A stretch of 49,121 nucleotides of DNA from JBBIMS01 sp964531645 (GCA_964531645.1 CAZHEF010000018.1:1-49121); one strand, 5' to 3'. Positions 8,869 through 18,702 are shown, counted from the first letter of the stretch. Translations and numbers: made by a program. Notes: a model not told the origin generated them from the sequence alone.

Positions 8869-10363
8869 ATAAAAGTTTGAATTTTCTCTTGTCTTCCTTC
8901 TCCTCATCCTTTTCTTTCAAGGGTCGTAGGTGAAGTTGAATCTTTTGGAGACTTTCTCCAACATATGCCTTTATAATTTCTCTTCCATAGCCTGGAGCAC
9001 TTACTAAAATGGTGTAATTACCAGGAATAAGGAGTCTTGTAAGAGACCCTGTTCTTGGGTCTGTTGTCCTTGGTGAAATGTATTTTGAATTGTCTATTTC
9101 GAGGATTTTAATTTGAGCAGATAGAGGTGTCCCTGTTAACGAGTCTAAGACTTTAATATTTATACCAGAACCAGATACTCGCTCGAAAAGATAAAAAATA
9201 CCTTCTAAATTTGATTCAACGATTAGTTTGATTTTGTTTCCCTCAGGAATGAAGGAGGTTCCGACTTCCACAAGGAATTCGAGAGTTCCTGCTGCATCAT
9301 ACATCCATGGAGGGCTCATGTTTGAGGCAGTTTCTCTTTCATAAGTGTAATTTCCTGTCCCGAATTCATTTTTTATTCTTTTTGCCATTTCTGAAGCGAT
9401 TTCACTAAGGACAGGGTGGTCGGGAGCTTTTTCGTCTGTTTCAGGCCATGACCATGGATAATAAATTATCTCTCCATAACTGTGATAAGTAACTGAAACA
9501 GTAAACTTTTCCCTTAAAGCTAAATCTCTTTTCGCCTTTGTTTCCTCTTCCGAGAAAGGATATGGACCTCTATAAGTCCAATTAGAAGGGTCTGTAGAGC
9601 CTCCGTATGTCCAGTTCATATCATAATTTCTGTTAAGGTCTACACCGTCATAGTTATAGTCAATCTTTCCATTGTTGTTGTTATCCCTTAAATTTTTCCT
9701 CCACCAGGGAGCTAGAAGATTGTTGTCAACAATAAATTTATAGCCTTCCGGATTCACAATAGGAACTACCCATATCTCGTAGTTTTCAAGCCAGCCTGTA
9801 ACTTTTGGGTCATTTCCAAATCTACTGAGGAGATATTCGATGAGAGATATACAGATTTCGTTACCCAGAGGCTCCCTTGCATGGTGCATCCCATCAATAA
9901 GAATTCGAATTTCATCCTCTTCAATTCCAGGATTGTCTGATATTTTCAAAGCATATATTGGATATCCGAACCTTGTGCTTTTACCTATGATGAATAGCTT
10001 GGAGATATCAGGGTAAGTTTTTTCCATGAATTTTAGATACTCTATAGTTTCTTCATAGGTGTGATAAAGGGGGTCAAAATAACCTGCATAGTCAGATTCT
10101 CTCTGAAGGATTTCCACTTCCAATCCGAAAGAAATTATTCTTTTTAGCTCCTCTTCCGTCACTATTAAATCAATATAATTTCTTATTCTCCTTGAAGCAA
10201 AATCAAAGGGCATTTTGCTCAGTTGAAGAAGTTTCTCTCTTTCTCCTCTTACTCTTATTAATACTCTTTCTGAATTATTTTGAGGAAATAGAAATGAGGA
10301 AAGAACCAGCAGGAGGAAAATTTTCGAAAGAATCTTTAAGCCCGTTTTCTTACTCCTGGGCAT
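8852..10363 (-). CDS. Secreted M14 zinc carboxypeptidase
   Basis: A 503-residue metallocarboxypeptidase with a signal peptide. The zinc ligands are visible as HHARE (first His/Glu pair) and the later THYHSYGE-type segment (TYHSYGEIIYYPWSW). The substrate-binding DLNRNYDMNW and the catalytic Glu in LEFLVEVGTSFIP are also present. A C-terminal carboxypeptidase-regulatory-like beta-sandwich follows (about residues 400-475), with a charged Lys/Glu tail. It removes C-terminal residues from extracellular peptides. It is the last gene of the phoH-era operon, overlapping the era 3' end by 14 bases, an unusual partner for that housekeeping set. The 3' end also overlaps the convergent serine-hydrolase gene. 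Confidence 0.92.
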   Translation of the reverse strand: MPRSKKTGLKILSKIFLLLVLSSFLFPQNNSERVLIRVRGEREKLLQLSKMPFDFASRRIRNYIDLIVTEEELKRIISFGLEVEILQRESDYAGYFDPLYHTYEETIEYLKFMEKTYPDISKLFIIGKSTRFGYPIYALKISDNPGIEEDEIRILIDGMHHAREPLGNEICISLIEYLLSRFGNDPKVTGWLENYEIWVVPIVNPEGYKFIVDNNLLAPWWRKNLRDNNNNGKIDYNYDGVDLNRNYDMNWTYGGSTDPSNWTYRGPYPFSEEETKAKRDLALREKFTVSVTYHSYGEIIYYPWSWPETDEKAPDHPVLSEIASEMAKRIKNEFGTGNYTYERETASNMSPPWMYDAAGTLEFLVEVGTSFIPEGNKIKLIVESNLEGIFYLFERVSGSGINIKVLDSLTGTPLSAQIKILEIDNSKYISPRTTDPRTGSLTRLLIPGNYTILVSAPGYGREIIKAYVGESLQKIQLHLRPLKEKDEEKEDKRKFKLLFNPNF

Positions 10364-11231
10364 CTATCCTGTCCAGAATATCTTCCTGGTCTCTCCAGCC
10401 CTTTTCCACTTTTACCCATAATTGAAGGAAAACTTTCTTGCCAAAAAGAAATTCAAGTTCTTTCCTTGCCATTGTTCCTATTCTTTTTAGCATTTCTCCT
10501 CCCTTTCCAATTATTATTGGTTTGTGAGATTCCTTATCTACAATTATTGTAGAAAATATATGAAGGAAATCTTTTTTGTCCTCAACATTATTAACAATTA
10601 CAGCAACAGAGTAGGGGACTTCATCCTCAGTGTAAGGAAGAATTTTTTCTCTTATAATTTCAGAAACAAAGAATTTCGTTGGTTGTTTCAATTGACTCTC
10701 CTCCACAATTCTATCAGATTCAGGTAAGTATTTAACGATTAAGGATTCAAGGGTATCAATATTTGTTCCCTTCAAGGCGGATATGGGAACAATTTCTTCA
10801 AAAGGAAGAAGTTTTCTCCAATGGTCAATCATTGGAAGAAGGAGCTCCTTTTTAATGAGATCCGCTTTATTTAAAAGAAGAAATTTTTTCTTTTCGCTTT
10901 TCTCTAAGAGGGATATTGTGTAAGCGTCTCCCTTTCCAAATCTCTGAGTTGCGTCAACTATGAGGAGAATTAAATCAGCCAGCTCCAAAGAGGAAAACAC
11001 ATGCTTCATCATCCTTTCATTCATTTTGTGAAGAGGTTTATGAATACCAGGAGAATCGAGAAATATAATCTGAGCATTATGAAGATTTTTTACAGCCATT
11101 ATCTGGACTCTTGTTGTTTGAGGTCGAGGAGAAACAATAGCAATTTTTGAACCGACCAGATTGTTCAGCAAGGTAGACTTTCCCACATTTGGTCTTCCAA
11201 CAATAGATACAAATCCAAATTTACGATTCAA
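10350..11231 (-). CDS. era: GTPase Era
   Basis: A 293-residue Era GTPase, which binds the 3' end of 16S rRNA and helps 30S subunit assembly. The G1 motif GRPNVGKST is at residues 12-20, the switch G3 is DSPGIHKP, G4 is NKAD and G5 is SALKG. The C-terminal KH domain carries GKGGEMLKRIG. Length is normal for the family. The start overlaps the end of the CBS/CorC gene by 11 bases. It belongs to the conserved phoH-HD-ybeY-corC-era cluster known from many bacteria. Confidence 0.97.
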   Translation of the reverse strand: MNRKFGFVSIVGRPNVGKSTLLNNLVGSKIAIVSPRPQTTRVQIMAVKNLHNAQIIFLDSPGIHKPLHKMNERMMKHVFSSLELADLILLIVDATQRFGKGDAYTISLLEKSEKKKFLLLNKADLIKKELLLPMIDHWRKLLPFEEIVPISALKGTNIDTLESLIVKYLPESDRIVEESQLKQPTKFFVSEIIREKILPYTEDEVPYSVAVIVNNVEDKKDFLHIFSTIIVDKESHKPIIIGKGGEMLKRIGTMARKELEFLFGKKVFLQLWVKVEKGWRDQEDILDRIDAQE

Positions 11232-12396
11232 TTTTCTCTACCTTTATCCTTTCCACTTTTACCCTGTCAGCTTCAAGAATTGTAAATTTCAGATCTCCAA
11301 TCTGAATTTCCTCACCCTTTTCAGGGATTCTTCTTATGCTTCCTGTAATGAAACCACCAACTGTCTTGAAGCCCGAAATTTCAATACTACTTTTCAGTTT
11401 CTCCAGCATCTTATCTACTTCAGTATCTCCTTTAATAATATAACTATTACCTTCAGCTATTATGTCCTGAGATTCGTCCCTTTCATACTCATCTCTCAGT
11501 TCTCCTACAATCTCTTCAAGAAGGTCTTCTGAGGTTACAAGTCCTGAAACTCCACCGAACTCATCTATTACAACTGCCATTTTCTGCCTTCTCCTCTGAA
11601 ATTCCTGAAGGAGATTATGGATTTTTAGAGTCTCGGGAATAAAGAAAGTCTCTCTGATTAAAGACGAAACAGGTTTGTCCATTTCTTCTTCCTTTAATTT
11701 TAGAAGGTCCTTTGCAAGGACAATTCCAATTACATTGTCAATACTCCCTGAATAGACAGGAATTCTTGATCGCATTGCAGAGGTAACAATTTCTTTGAGT
11801 GCCCTAAGAGATGAATCAGCGCTGACACATATCATATTAGCCCTCGGAGTCATTACATCTCTCACTATTACATCTCTGAATTTTATAACACCCTCTAAGA
11901 GTTCACCCTCATCCTTTTTTATCAGCCCTTCTTTTTCACTCTGTTCAATTATTATTTCAAGATACTCTCCCTCTTTTTCCTTTTTTACTTCCTTTGAGGT
12001 TGAAGGAGTTAGCAAAAAAGGAATAATGTTGAAGATTTTCAGAAATGGATAGATGAATAGGCCCCTTTCCTTGAGAAGCACAGATAGGATGTTGGGGGTT
12101 ATCTCAAAAATTATTATGTATATTGAGATTGAAAATGATATTAACACCCATGGCTTAAAACTTCCTCCAGAGATAAACCAGAAGAGCAGGAAAAAGAAAA
12201 AAATAAAGAATTGTCTTGAACTTCGCAGAGATTTTTTGTAGAACTCTATTCTGTGAACATCAGTGCTTTTCATACCCTTCTCTCTTAGAAATTTTATAAG
12301 AAAAACACTGCTAAATCTTGAAATGGTGACTTCGATAAAGGATAGTAAGAATGAAATTAAAAATATTGTCAGAGTAAAAATGTGAGTGCTTTTCAT
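11221..12396 (-). CDS. CBS-domain membrane protein, CorC/HlyC family
   Basis: A 391-residue protein with an N-terminal membrane region (hydrophobic segments at about 5-30, 60-80, 83-100 and 105-130; CNNM/DUF21-like position), two CBS domains (about 180-300, with RDVMTPRANM at the start of the first) and a C-terminal CorC_HlyC transporter-associated domain (about 305-388). The family is linked to magnesium/cobalt efflux or resistance; the exact ion is not evident here. ATGA overlap with the ybeY stop and 11-base overlap with era indicate translational coupling. Confidence 0.88.
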   Translation of the reverse strand: MKSTHIFTLTIFLISFLLSFIEVTISRFSSVFLIKFLREKGMKSTDVHRIEFYKKSLRSSRQFFIFFFFLLFWFISGGSFKPWVLISFSISIYIIIFEITPNILSVLLKERGLFIYPFLKIFNIIPFLLTPSTSKEVKKEKEGEYLEIIIEQSEKEGLIKKDEGELLEGVIKFRDVIVRDVMTPRANMICVSADSSLRALKEIVTSAMRSRIPVYSGSIDNVIGIVLAKDLLKLKEEEMDKPVSSLIRETFFIPETLKIHNLLQEFQRRRQKMAVVIDEFGGVSGLVTSEDLLEEIVGELRDEYERDESQDIIAEGNSYIIKGDTEVDKMLEKLKSSIEISGFKTVGGFITGSIRRIPEKGEEIQIGDLKFTILEADRVKVERIKVEKIES

Positions 12397-12815
12397 ACTT
12401 TGTCAGTAAGAATTTTCTTCAGTTTGATTTCTTCTTTTTCCATCTCTCCAGAGTCTTTCTCGTGGTCCCAGCCAAGAAGATGGAGTATACCATGGATTAG
12501 GAGCTTTTTAAGTTCGTTTTCAAGGATTTCTCCCAATTCTTTTGCAGAGTCCTGTGCGTAAGGAACTGAGATGGCAATATCGCCGAGATATTTTTCATCA
12601 TCCAGAACTTCATTAATGGGAAAAGATATAACATCTGTTTCACTGTTCCTTGATAGAAATTTTTTATTCAACTTTTTAATTAACCTGTTTCCGCAGAGAA
12701 GGACAGTAACATTTTCATTTTCTCTTCCGTAATGTTTAAGGACTTCCTCTGCAATCATTTTTAATCTCTTTAAATTAATATTATATCCTCTAACTTTTTT
12801 AATAAGTTTTACCAT
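12393..12815 (-). CDS. ybeY: Endoribonuclease YbeY
   Basis: A 140-residue single-strand-specific, zinc-dependent endoribonuclease involved in 16S rRNA 3' maturation and ribosome quality control. The signature HGILHLLGWDH supplies the three metal-binding histidines near residues 109-119. The upstream SETDVISFP motif is also typical. It sits four bases after the HD hydrolase gene and overlaps the CorC gene by four bases (ATGA). Confidence 0.96.
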   Translation of the reverse strand: MVKLIKKVRGYNINLKRLKMIAEEVLKHYGRENENVTVLLCGNRLIKKLNKKFLSRNSETDVISFPINEVLDDEKYLGDIAISVPYAQDSAKELGEILENELKKLLIHGILHLLGWDHEKDSGEMEKEEIKLKKILTDKV

Positions 12816-12819
12816 GAAT

Positions 12820-15060
12820 TTATTGAATTGATAAAGATTCTTTCTGGAATTGAAATCCAGGATACGGGAGTCTCTGTTTGTAAAACCTTATAAAAGTTCT
12901 GTAGAATGAATTGGCAATCAAATATAAATCCTTTATTGTCAGTCCCGAATCATCCAGCTGACCATCATCAAGAAATCTTGTGATTATTTCATCTATCATT
13001 TTTCCTATTGTTTCAGGATCCCATTCTGGAAGGCTTTTGAAAGCAGCTTCTACTGCATCAGCAAGCATTAATATGGAAGCCTCCTTTGTTTGAGGTTTAG
13101 GACCCTGGTAGCGGAAAAGACTTTCTTGAGGCATCCCACCCTTTTTTGACATCTCAGAAATAGCTTTTTGATAAAAAGGAGTTATGAGACTTTCTCCATG
13201 ATGCTGTTGAACTATTTCTCTTATAACGGAAGGAATTTTTACTCTTTTAAGAATTTCAATCCCCTTAGAGATATGATTTATAATTATTGAACTGCTCTTT
13301 TCTGGAGAAAGTTTATCATGGATGTTAAAATCTTTTTCCTGATTCTCTATAAAATATTGGGGTTCTTCCAATTTCCCTGCGTCGTGGAAAAGTGCAGAAA
13401 CTTTAACAAGATTATAATTGGCTCCTATTGCTCTTGAAGCTTGTTCTGCGAGGCTTGCTACCATGAGGGAATGGTGGTAGGTTCCGGGGGCTTCTATTGC
13501 CATTCTCTTGAGGAGAGGGTGCTCGGAATTTCCAAGCTCTGAAAGTCTCATTTCGGTGAGTATTCCGAAGGTTAGCTCCAGAAGAGGTATTAGAATTGGA
13601 GCTAAAATAATGGAAAATATAACTCCCGATAGCATACCTCCTATCAGGTTAAAGATGGAAGAAAAATTTCCTTTTAGTGCTGTTAGAGTGAATATTAAAA
13701 AGGCGTTGAAAGGCAGGATTATTATAGCTATTACTTTTATGATTGAATATCTCTCAATTTTTCCGTAAATATTGCCTCCAGTTGAAGCAAGAAAAGAGGA
13801 GAGAACAGCGTATAAAATGAGTTCTGGAGATTCAAAATAAAAGATTGCTAAGGAGACAATACTAAGAACAGTAAAGAAAATAGCAAATTTTCTATCGAGG
13901 AGAAACGAGATTAAAAGAGGAGCTAAAAAGAAAGGAAAAGCAAAGGGTAGCCATTCCTTATATTTTGAATTTTCGAGGAAGAAATAAGAGAATTTCAAAA
14001 GAAAAATATCAAGGAAGAGCATAGAAAGGAAAAGTATCTGGATTTTTCGGGGAGAAAGCTCGTGAATCTGAAAAATACGATAGAATGGAAAGGCAATAAT
14101 AAGACCTGCTAAGATTATCAGAAAATATAGCAGAAATTTGGGAAGAGGAAGTGGAACACTTGCTTTTTTCTTCATAAGGGATAGTAATTCTATAACTTCT
14201 GGAGCCACTTTGTCTCCTTTTCGCACTATAGCTTTTCCTTTTGAAATTTTCATTATAACTGGGTAAACTCTCTCAGCAGATTCCCTTTTCCTTTGTTCTG
14301 TAAGAGCTTCGTCATAGACAAGATTCGGAGAGATAAAAATGGCACAGAACTCAGCGATGTTTTTAGCAGAGTCTTCTCTCAAGCCATTTTGAATAGCTAA
14401 TTCTTCGGTGTATTTTTTAAAGGACATAAAATCAAGGACTTCTTCAATTTTTACATCTTTTAATTTTCCATCTTTGGTAATTACTGTTATCTCTCCTTCC
14501 CTGTTGTATGCAGACATCTTTGTAAGAAAAGTCCCTCGGTCATAGGCATTTCTTAAAATGTTCAAAATAGTTTGTTCAAGGGTAAAATTAAACTTTTCTT
14601 TCACAAGAAATTTAAGGATTTCAAGATTTACTTCAACTTCAAATAGATTTTTAATCCCATCTCTCAAAAGCTCTACAGCCAGTCTTTCCTTTTTAACCTC
14701 TCCTCTCAAGAGAAAGTCCCTTCCAAGGGCAAAAATGTCTTTTATTTTTCGTTCTATGAATGTATATTTATAAGAATCAAGAAGATAGACGGGATTTACA
14801 AGTCGGGAGGCCTCCTCCTTTTTTGCCTCTGTAGCTTTAACATCCACTGTTTCGAAATCAAAGGGAGCAATTATGTCTTCCTTGGCTATTTCATTTAATT
14901 TGAGCTCAGGAATAAGATATGATTTTTGAAAGGAGATCATAATACTTATGAGAAGAGAGAAAAGAATCAAAATTAGAAAATCGAAAACCTTTGGAAAATT
15001 CTTCCTTGGTTTCTCCTCAAAAATTTCTTGAAGATTGAAATCAGGGTCTACAAGATTCAC
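12820..15060 (-). CDS. 7TM-HD family phosphohydrolase (PgpH/YqfF type)
   Basis: A 746-residue membrane enzyme. It has one N-terminal TM helix (about 25-45), an extracytoplasmic 7TMR-HDED domain (about 50-300), a cluster of seven TM helices (about 305-480) and a cytoplasmic HD domain with GTYHHSLMVASLAEQA and LFHDAGK. PgpH of Listeria and related proteins hydrolyse the second messenger c-di-AMP. That activity is plausible here because a diadenylate cyclase gene (cdaA) lies 11 kb away in the same window. The start codon overlaps the phoH stop by four bases and ybeY follows four bases later. Cyclic-nucleotide specificity is inferred from the family, not shown by sequence alone. Confidence 0.92.
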   Translation of the reverse strand: MNLVDPDFNLQEIFEEKPRKNFPKVFDFLILILFSLLISIMISFQKSYLIPELKLNEIAKEDIIAPFDFETVDVKATEAKKEEASRLVNPVYLLDSYKYTFIERKIKDIFALGRDFLLRGEVKKERLAVELLRDGIKNLFEVEVNLEILKFLVKEKFNFTLEQTILNILRNAYDRGTFLTKMSAYNREGEITVITKDGKLKDVKIEEVLDFMSFKKYTEELAIQNGLREDSAKNIAEFCAIFISPNLVYDEALTEQRKRESAERVYPVIMKISKGKAIVRKGDKVAPEVIELLSLMKKKASVPLPLPKFLLYFLIILAGLIIAFPFYRIFQIHELSPRKIQILFLSMLFLDIFLLKFSYFFLENSKYKEWLPFAFPFFLAPLLISFLLDRKFAIFFTVLSIVSLAIFYFESPELILYAVLSSFLASTGGNIYGKIERYSIIKVIAIIILPFNAFLIFTLTALKGNFSSIFNLIGGMLSGVIFSIILAPILIPLLELTFGILTEMRLSELGNSEHPLLKRMAIEAPGTYHHSLMVASLAEQASRAIGANYNLVKVSALFHDAGKLEEPQYFIENQEKDFNIHDKLSPEKSSSIIINHISKGIEILKRVKIPSVIREIVQQHHGESLITPFYQKAISEMSKKGGMPQESLFRYQGPKPQTKEASILMLADAVEAAFKSLPEWDPETIGKMIDEIITRFLDDGQLDDSGLTIKDLYLIANSFYRTFIRFYKQRLPYPGFQFQKESLSIQ

Positions 15061-16010
15061 TTCTTCTCCTTTTTCTTGGCGTCCTCTTCATATGCTTTTA
15101 TTATTTCCATTACAAGTGAATGTCTAACAATGTCTCTTTCATTGAAGTAGATGAAGGCTATACCCTTAATATGAGAAAGAAGCCTGACCGCCTCTAACAT
15201 TCCCGATGATTTTGGGTTGGGAATATCTATTTGAGTTATGTCTCCAGTTATTACCGCCTTTGAGTTAAAACCAATCCTTGTAAGAAACATCTTCATCTGG
15301 TCACCTGTTGTATTCTGGGCTTCGTCCAGGATTATAAATGAGTCATTCAGGGTTCTACCCCTCATGTAAGCGAGAGGAGCTATCTCTATTATCCCTCTTT
15401 CTATCAATCTGGTTGCTTTGTCTGCATGGGTGAGGTCGAAGAGGGCATCGTAAAGAGGTCTGAGATAAGGGTTAACCTTTTGATACATATCCCCGGGAAG
15501 AAATCCGAGTTTTTCTCCTGCTTCAACTGCTGGTCTTGTTAAAATGATTCGTTCGACTTCTTTGTTTTGCAATGCGGATAATGCACATGCCATAGCAAGG
15601 TAGGTTTTTCCGGTTCCAGCAGGGCCCACAGCAAAAACGATATCGAACTCCTTTATGGCCTGAATATATCTTTGCTGATTAAGGCTTTTTGGGGTTGCGA
15701 TTTTCCTTATGGATGATACAAGAAGACCATTGGAAAAGAAATCAGATAGATTTGCATATCTGTCTTCCTCCATGATATCAAGAGCTATCTGTAGATCCTC
15801 ATCTTTTAATTGATACCCGCTTTCAATAAGCTCTTTAATCTGGTTAAAATAATCTTTGGCAAAGCTTAATTTTTCGCCTTCCCCTTCTATGAATATTTTA
15901 TTACCCCTTGCAAATAATTTTAGGCCTAATCTCCCTTCTAATTTCTTTATATTTCTTGTCAAAATTGCTATGAAAAAAATTTCCTCTGAGGGAAAAACTA
16001 CTTCATCCAT
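15057..16010 (-). CDS. phoH: PhoH-like ATPase
   Basis: A 317-residue PhoH/YbeZ-family P-loop NTPase, probably an RNA helicase-like partner of YbeY. A small N-terminal KH-like region is followed by the ATPase domain with Walker A GPAGTGKTYLA (about residues 132-142) and Walker B FIILDEAQN. It is the first gene of the operon and has a good promoter at 16039-16067. The GAGGTGAT site lies about 13 bases before the ATG, a longer spacing than elsewhere in the window. Confidence 0.94.
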   Translation of the reverse strand: MDEVVFPSEEIFFIAILTRNIKKLEGRLGLKLFARGNKIFIEGEGEKLSFAKDYFNQIKELIESGYQLKDEDLQIALDIMEEDRYANLSDFFSNGLLVSSIRKIATPKSLNQQRYIQAIKEFDIVFAVGPAGTGKTYLAMACALSALQNKEVERIILTRPAVEAGEKLGFLPGDMYQKVNPYLRPLYDALFDLTHADKATRLIERGIIEIAPLAYMRGRTLNDSFIILDEAQNTTGDQMKMFLTRIGFNSKAVITGDITQIDIPNPKSSGMLEAVRLLSHIKGIAFIYFNERDIVRHSLVMEIIKAYEEDAKKKEKK

Positions 16011-16038
16011 CTAAATTATCTAATCACCTCTCTAATAA

Positions 16039-16067
16039 ATATTATCATGGACAAAGCTTAATGTCAA
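16039..16067 (-). promoter_or_regulatory. Promoter of the phoH-era operon
   Basis: On the minus strand: consensus TTGACA (16062-16067), a 17-base spacer and TAATAT (16039-16044) preceded by TGA, an extended -10. The predicted start is near 16032, placing the GAGGTGAT ribosome site at the 5' end of the mRNA. It is divergent from the cstA promoter. Confidence 0.7.
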
Positions 16068-16088
16068 CATTTAAAAATTTTTTAATGT

Positions 16089-16117
16089 TTGAAGAGTGGT
16101 AGAAAATAATGTATTAT
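16089..16117 (+). promoter_or_regulatory. Promoter of the cstA-nitroreductase unit
   Basis: TTGAAG (16089-16094), a 17-base spacer and TATTAT (16112-16117). The predicted start is near 16124, with GAGAGGGAG before the ATG at 16138. It is back-to-back with the phoH promoter, about 20 bases between the two -35 boxes. Confidence 0.6.
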
Positions 16118-16137
16118 CATTTTTTTGAGAGGGAGAA

Positions 16138-17820
16138 ATGAATGCTCTAATTTTAGGGGTTTTTATTCTTTCATGGTTATTTATGGGATACAAAATTTAT
16201 GGGTCTCACATTGAAAAAAAGGTTATAAATCCAGATGATTTGAATCTTACTCCCGCTTACTCTACTTACGATGGGATTGATTACCATCCTGCCAAGGTAT
16301 CCCTTCTATTTGGGCATCATTTTTCATCAATTGCTGGAGCGGGTCCGATTATTGGACCTCTTTTAGGAGTTCTTTACTTCGGCTGGCTCGGAGCCATACT
16401 CTGGATAATCCTCGGGAGTGTGTTCATAGGAGCTGTTCATGATTATACTTCCCTTATGACATCTGTTAGAAACAAGGGGAGATCAATTCCTGATGTCTCT
16501 GAATATGTTCTTGGGAGGAGAGCTAAAGTAATCTTCTCAATCTTTGTCTGGTTAGCTCTTGTCTTAGTAATAAGTGTTTTTGGAGTTGTTACAGCCCAAA
16601 CATTTATATCAAAATCCCAGATTGTAATACCTACATTCGGGCTTATATTTCTTGCAATTCTTTTTGGATGGTTAGTTTACAGGAAGGGCTTGAATGTGCT
16701 TTTGGGAACATTACTTGCACTTGTTTTCCTTGGCCTTTTGATTTATTTAGGCGAACTTTTTCCTGTAAAGTTACCATCAATTTCTGGAATATCTGCCCCT
16801 ACAGTATGGTTCTTAATCCTCATGCTCTATTGTTTCTTTGCGTCAACTCTACCTGTCTGGGTTCTTCTCCAGCCAAGAGATTATTTATCCATGTGGATAC
16901 TCTTTATAGGTCTATTCTTAGGATATATCGGTCTGATTTTTTATCATCCTAACATAAATGCGCCTCTTTTTGTATCTTTCATTGGCAAAGAAGGACCTCT
17001 CTGGCCCATGCTTTTTGTCTTTATAGCATGTGGGGCAATCTCTGGATTTCATTCTTTAATTGCAGGAGGGACAACTGCAAAACAATTGCCAAGGGAATCC
17101 AAGGGGAAATTGATCGGCTATGGAGGAATGCTTACAGAAGGTGCTCTTGCCGGGCTTGTGGTTTTGATTGCCAGTTCTGCCCTTATATGGGATCCATCTG
17201 GGGCGAAGAGCTCTTTTGGTTTTCAATATCTTATGAAACCCATTGAGCAGGAGGGTGGAGGAGGACCGATAGTGGCTTTCGCAACTGGTTTTGGAAAGTT
17301 TGTTTCTTCGATTCCTTTCATCCCCATTACTTTCGGTGTTTTCTTCGGAATGCTTATGCTCAACGCCTTTGTTCTTACCACCCTCGATACATCATCTCGT
17401 CTTGGAAGATACATATTTGATGAGTTGATGGGCAAAAAGTTCCATGCCCTTTCCAATAAATGGTCTGCTACTATGATAACCCTTTTATTTGCATCCCTTC
17501 TCGCTCTCACAGAAAGCTACAAAGCAATATGGCCCATTTTCGGAGCGAGCAACCAGCTTGTTGCTGGTCTTGCTCTCGTAACTGTCTCAGGATACTTAAT
17601 AGGCGTGAAAAAACCTTCAAAGTACACACTATATCCAGCTATTTTCATGCTTCTAACTACAATTTCAGCCCTTCTCTATCAGGGATATAATTTTTTTATA
17701 AAAGGGAGCGCTCTTCTTGGTTTTATATCTTTCATTCTTGTTATTCTTGCTCTGATAATTGTTTATGATGCAAAGAAAATTCTTTTTTCATTCAAAAAAT
17801 ATAATACTTTCAATGAATAA
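16138..17820 (+). CDS. cstA: Carbon starvation protein CstA family transporter
   Basis: A 560-residue polytopic membrane protein with about 15-16 hydrophobic segments. Family hallmarks include the N-terminal PAKVSLLFGHHFSSIAGAGP segment near residues 53-72, then IIGPLLGVLYFGW and the HDYTSLM motif. E. coli CstA and the related BtsT are involved in peptide or pyruvate uptake under nutrient limitation. The protein is shorter at its C terminus than E. coli CstA (about 700 residues). It has its own promoter and is followed nine bases later by a nitroreductase gene. In a peptide-degrading organism a peptide or pyruvate substrate is plausible (inference). Confidence 0.93.
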   Translation: MNALILGVFILSWLFMGYKIYGSHIEKKVINPDDLNLTPAYSTYDGIDYHPAKVSLLFGHHFSSIAGAGPIIGPLLGVLYFGWLGAILWIILGSVFIGAVHDYTSLMTSVRNKGRSIPDVSEYVLGRRAKVIFSIFVWLALVLVISVFGVVTAQTFISKSQIVIPTFGLIFLAILFGWLVYRKGLNVLLGTLLALVFLGLLIYLGELFPVKLPSISGISAPTVWFLILMLYCFFASTLPVWVLLQPRDYLSMWILFIGLFLGYIGLIFYHPNINAPLFVSFIGKEGPLWPMLFVFIACGAISGFHSLIAGGTTAKQLPRESKGKLIGYGGMLTEGALAGLVVLIASSALIWDPSGAKSSFGFQYLMKPIEQEGGGGPIVAFATGFGKFVSSIPFIPITFGVFFGMLMLNAFVLTTLDTSSRLGRYIFDELMGKKFHALSNKWSATMITLLFASLLALTESYKAIWPIFGASNQLVAGLALVTVSGYLIGVKKPSKYTLYPAIFMLLTTISALLYQGYNFFIKGSALLGFISFILVILALIIVYDAKKILFSFKKYNTFNE

Positions 17821-17829
17821 GGAGGATTT

Positions 17830-18495
17830 ATGGACATTATTGAGTCCATTGAGAGGAGAAGAAGTATCAGAGCCTTTAAACCTAATCCTGTTGCAAAAGA
17901 AATTATTGAAAAAATATTAAAAACTGCATTGAAAAGCCCATCCTATACAAATAGCCAGCCATGGGAGATTGTTGTAGTAACTGGTGGAAAGAAAGAGGAA
18001 CTTTCAAGGGAGTTGCTTAAATTAGCTGAAAAAGAGGAACCGATTCAGCCCGATATTCCTAAACCCTCTTTTTGGCCTCCCCATATAAAAGAAAGGATTG
18101 AGGAGCATTTTAGAAGAAGATATAAAACCCTTGGGATTGAAGAAAATGACAAGGAAAGGAAAAAAGAATTGAGGCTTGCAAATTTCAGATTTTTTGGTGC
18201 ACCTGTAGTTGTATTTTTATTTCAGGACAAATCTTTGCCATTATGGTCAATATTTGATATGGGTACCTTTACAATGGCGATAATGTTATCTGCTTTAGAA
18301 TTCGGACTTCATACATGTCCTCAGGGTTCTTTGACAGACTATTCCCCTGTCGTAAAAAAAGTTCTTGGTATTCCTGAAGATAAAAGATTGATACTTGGAA
18401 TATCCATAGGATACCCAGACCAGAACGCCAAGATTAATGAATATATAAGCTCCAGAGTATCACTAGATGAAATTACAAAATGGATAGGATTTTAA
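17830..18495 (+). CDS. Nitroreductase-family flavoprotein
   Basis: A 221-residue FMN-dependent oxidoreductase of the nitroreductase superfamily. The N-terminal RRSIRAFKPNPV and SPSYTNSQPWEIVVV segments contribute to FMN phosphate and ring binding. A glycine-containing segment GFGLHTCPQGSL-like stretch (EFGLHTCPQGS, about residues 157-167) and GIPEDKRLILGISIGYP near the end are family features. The start is supported by AAGGAGGA and by close spacing to cstA, which suggests co-transcription. The physiological substrate is unknown. Confidence 0.9.
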   Translation: MDIIESIERRRSIRAFKPNPVAKEIIEKILKTALKSPSYTNSQPWEIVVVTGGKKEELSRELLKLAEKEEPIQPDIPKPSFWPPHIKERIEEHFRRRYKTLGIEENDKERKKELRLANFRFFGAPVVVFLFQDKSLPLWSIFDMGTFTMAIMLSALEFGLHTCPQGSLTDYSPVVKKVLGIPEDKRLILGISIGYPDQNAKINEYISSRVSLDEITKWIGF

Positions 18496-18510
18496 ATTTC
18501 TTTAAGGAAA

Positions 18511-18547
18511 GCAAGAAACACAAGACTGGCAAGACTTGCAAGACTAG
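18511..18547 (+). repeat. GCAAGAC heptamer cluster, forward
   Basis: Four imperfect copies of GCAAGAC/ACAAGAC occur in about 37 bases, at 8-10 base spacing. The inverse orientation occurs at 18703-18741 and at 2358-2387. Confidence 0.4.
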
Positions 18548-18702
18548 ATAGAGGAGAAAGAACACCAAGGGCTTACTTCTTTAGACCAAAATAACTGTAA
18601 GCTGTTTTCTTTTCTCTGAGTTTTCTTCCTTATCCCTTCCCTCTCTCCTTGTGGGGCAAGGGTTTTGGAAAGATTTAAATGTTATTAGACTTAACCCTTT
18701 TT

